64,000 nucleotides of DNA from Notospermus geniculatus (taxonomy: Eukaryota > Nemertea > Pilidiophora > Heteronemertea > Lineidae): NCBI GenBank assembly GCA_002633025.1, contig NMRB01000423.1, positions 1-64,000 of the forward strand, written 5' to 3'. Shown in pieces: positions 61,640-64,000 of the stretch. The translations under genes and the position numbers were made by a program. Every line of letters begins with the position of its first letter. The stretch's first letter is position 1. The notes beneath the pieces were generated by a model. The model did no database searches, was not told the DNA's origin, and saw only the letters and a list, made by a program, of their open reading frames with translations.

Positions 61640-62313
61640 GGCCCCTATTACATAGAAGTATACAGTATACGAAAATGCCGGTTAAAGCGGATTGGTGTGT
61701 CTGTGCAAACTGAACCAAAAATAATAAAACGACCCGTTTTATTCGTAACAACAACTGGTAAATGCATTGCGGCGACAGTGTTATATCTAGGATTTCAGAA
61801 GGGCATGGTGCAAACTTTGCGAAAAGGGCACTTCAACCTAGAAAAGGGCACTTTTCATTCGCGACATTTCTTCTAAACGGAATTTGAAAAGCTAAAAAAA
61901 TTTGAAAAGCTAAAAAATTTGAAAAGTTAAAAAGGTCTCTATAACTCCAGTCAACAGCCAATTTAAGCCAGTTTCTAAGGTGATATGACCAAAAGGGACC
62001 ATGGCAAAGGGTCTGGGGGTACTAAAAACCTAAAAATAAAAATAATTTTTTTTTTTTTTTTTTTTTTAGGGGCATGGCGGGCGCCCTAGGGGGTTAAAAA
62101 AGGGCACAATGGCGCCCCCTTTTGGCGGCATGGCGCGGCGCCACTCTAAAATGGCCTAGATATAACACTGGGCGGTCGCTCCGGAAACTGTTCTCTGGAA
62201 TCTTTGACTCGGCGCGAACAGTCCACTTTAACAAAGGCTTCAAATGGATTCACAACCGTGAATGCATTGTTAACTGGCGTTTTCGTACCGTATACTTCTA
62301 TGTACTAAGGGCC
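61640..62313. mobile_element. 674-bp MITE with TTA duplication
   Basis: Ends GGCCCCTATTACATAGAAGT and ACTTCTATGTACTAAGGGCC, flanked by TTA at 61637-61639 and 62314-62316. Shares ACATAGAAGTATAC termini with the copy B element 50058-50714. It contains a T-run of over 20 bases (62047-62069) and AAAAGGGCAC words. Confidence 0.92.
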
Positions 62314-62316
62314 TTA

Positions 62317-63059
62317 CCCTCTCTACCCATCCTGAGGTAATCAGAGCTTCTTCGTGCTCTCTCGCTATACTTCAATGCATAGGGAGCAAAGCTAATAACC
62401 ACAGATTACCTCAGCCGGGATGCTGTCTACCGTACTGCACTCAGAGACCTCCGGGGCTTTGGGAAAGGGCTGCAGCTTTTGTCTGACTAACTCCAGTGAC
62501 ATCACATGCCTTTGGGCCACTCAAAATGGAGTGGAGAACCCTGACCACTGCTTCGTCCCGATGAACTCCAGGCACTAATTTTTCAATTTTCACATTACAC
62601 TGGTTTCAACTTCAACTGCGGTGAAGTCAAATCTGACCATTGAAAATGTCATCATAGGATTTGGTAACACAATACGGTGGGTATTCATCTCTCACGTTGG
62701 CTAGCATTATGGTGTTCTGGCCCTATTGTCACCCCCAGCCAACGAGGACAGGTACCTATTTCAAGAGGCCTCCTATCTTTTCTTTCCGACTCAAGAGGTG
62801 ACTTATTTGGGAGGATCCAGTTACCACGGTTTGTGCATTCATGCTTAAATTAGCTTTTGTGGTCTGGAAAAATTGTCAGGAAAACAGGCGGGCGGGGCTC
62901 GAGTTTCACCTGTATAAATTTACAATGGTTCGGGTTCTGTGTACGTTCAACACAATTCCATGGTGTCACAAAGGCAGTCTTAATGATATGCCTGGCCATC
63001 TTTTTTCATTTTCAGCATTTGAAATTTGTGCCGCATTAACAGGTCTGGTTAACCCTTTT
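62317..63059. other. No feature recognised
   Basis: Unique-looking sequence between a MITE and the interrupted SINE; no exon with SOBP similarity found. Confidence 0.4.
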
Positions 63060-63600
63060 AAACCCACATCCCAAAGTTCTGTTTCACACTACCCAGTCTC
63101 TCCAGAAACTTTCTGGCGAACTGATGCACGTCATGGAGCAGCTCATTCAGCGCATCATTTGATCCTTTCAGATCAGCTGAGAACGCAAACTGGTGACTTG
63201 ACTTGACCGGGATTGAGAGGGGCGGATCCAGGAGTTGCCGAATGGGGTCGTGGAATGGGCAAAGCCCATTCCCTGAGCGCCAAAGGCGCGAAGCCCTGGC
63301 GGGGGTCTCCCCGGGAAATTTTGTTGGTAAAAGTGCCGGAAACACTAATTCCTGGCACCTAGGCAGGCCATTGAACTTCCTTTTTATTGAAAATCAGGGG
63401 AGGCTGGCACTTGACATTCATGCATATTACCATGACGACTGTGAATATGCTGAATTCTTTATGCCTTCCAAAATTTTCGCTGCTCGGCGTGTGAAGGGGG
63501 GGAGGCGTGTGCCGGGCAGGCCCCTCATGGATCCGCCACTGATTGAACCTGTGATCTCTCAATCTCACTGATGCTCAACCACTGCGCCACCGCGCTCACC
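63060..63600 (-). mobile_element. tRNA-derived SINE interrupted by a GGATCC-type repeat
   Basis: The minus-strand head (63546-63600) reads GAGCGCGGTGGCGCAGTGGT (A-box TGGCGCAGTGG) and then CACAGGTTCAAT, a B-box cut by the insertion. The tail (63060-63215) ends in CCAGAAAGTTTCTGGAGAGA as in the 16-kb cluster. Confidence 0.72.
63218..63545. repeat. GGATCC-type repeat inserted in a SINE
   Basis: Starts AGGGGCGGATCCAGGAG and ends GGATCCGCCACTG, with ATTGA on both sides as a likely target duplication. Same loose family as 5201-5543. Confidence 0.75.
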
Positions 63601-64000
63601 AGCATTGGCACAATTGATGTCAATTTCATTTGAAATCAAGCACCATTGAACAGGAGCCAGTGGGTGGACTCTAAACTCTTATAACCACTTCAGATACCAA
63701 TCATTGTTTTCAGTCAAGTCTGCATCGGCGAGCCCTGATCAGGTTTTTGTTGGCATTCCACTGGTAACTGAATCCGCGCTGATAGAATACTTTACTCCGT
63801 ATGTTCTACATATAGATTGTGTCTACGTCTGCCTATATGTTAGATAAAATTCGAACATGTTCTGAACAAAAGCTGTGCAAGATATTTCCAGCACCAATCC
63901 TGATATGCTTCACAGTGGTATCAATTGCAGGATGAAGTTGTTTCCACAGGGGGCATAGACTTCCCCACGAAGGCAACCATCGCTACTGACAGGCTAGAGG

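Overview
This window is eukaryotic nuclear DNA, most likely from a marine invertebrate with a highly polymorphic genome. It has no operons or long ORFs, has intron-exon structure with GT-AG sites, is packed with short non-autonomous transposable elements, and shows signs of two haplotypes placed side by side in the assembly. The species cannot be named from the sequence alone. The repeat style would fit an amphioxus, echinoderm, hemichordate or mollusc.

The one protein-coding gene I can support is a SOBP (sine oculis-binding protein) ortholog on the minus strand. Its large last exon, with two FCS-type zinc fingers, a proline-rich region and a basic C-terminus, is at 1450-2976. Two upstream exons lie at 28730-28810 and 31413-31689. 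All three junctions have consensus splice sites and compatible phase 1. The 5'-most exon was not found and probably lies beyond 64000. Almost everything else is intronic or flanking sequence.

The main structural feature is a direct duplication: copy A, about 25561-40125, and copy B, about 41927-56369, separated by 1.8 kb of unrelated sequence. Each copy carries one version of SOBP exons '2' and '3'. The copies differ by small substitutions and by at least ten present/absent mobile elements, several with clean target-site duplications and a visible empty site in the other copy. This is either a recent segmental duplication or, more likely in my view, two haplotypes that were not collapsed. The same kind of artefact is visible at 22498-23375, where a 46-bp tandem array and its unique flank occur on both sides of an N gap.

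Region by region: 1-1449 is the 3' flank of SOBP with one fold-back element. 1450-2976 is the SOBP last exon. 2977-25560 is intron with MITEs, GC-rich GGATCC-type repeats, a tRNA/5S composite repeat, a Helitron-like element, a tRNA-SINE cluster, the 46-bp array and a MITE with 9-bp target-site duplications. 25561-56369 is the duplication. 56370-64000 is flank or intron with a 124-bp tandem array, a repeat with about 165-bp internal units, a 674-bp MITE and an interrupted SINE. I saw no transposase, reverse transcriptase or other autonomous element gene, no CRISPR array and no full rRNA or functional tRNA gene.
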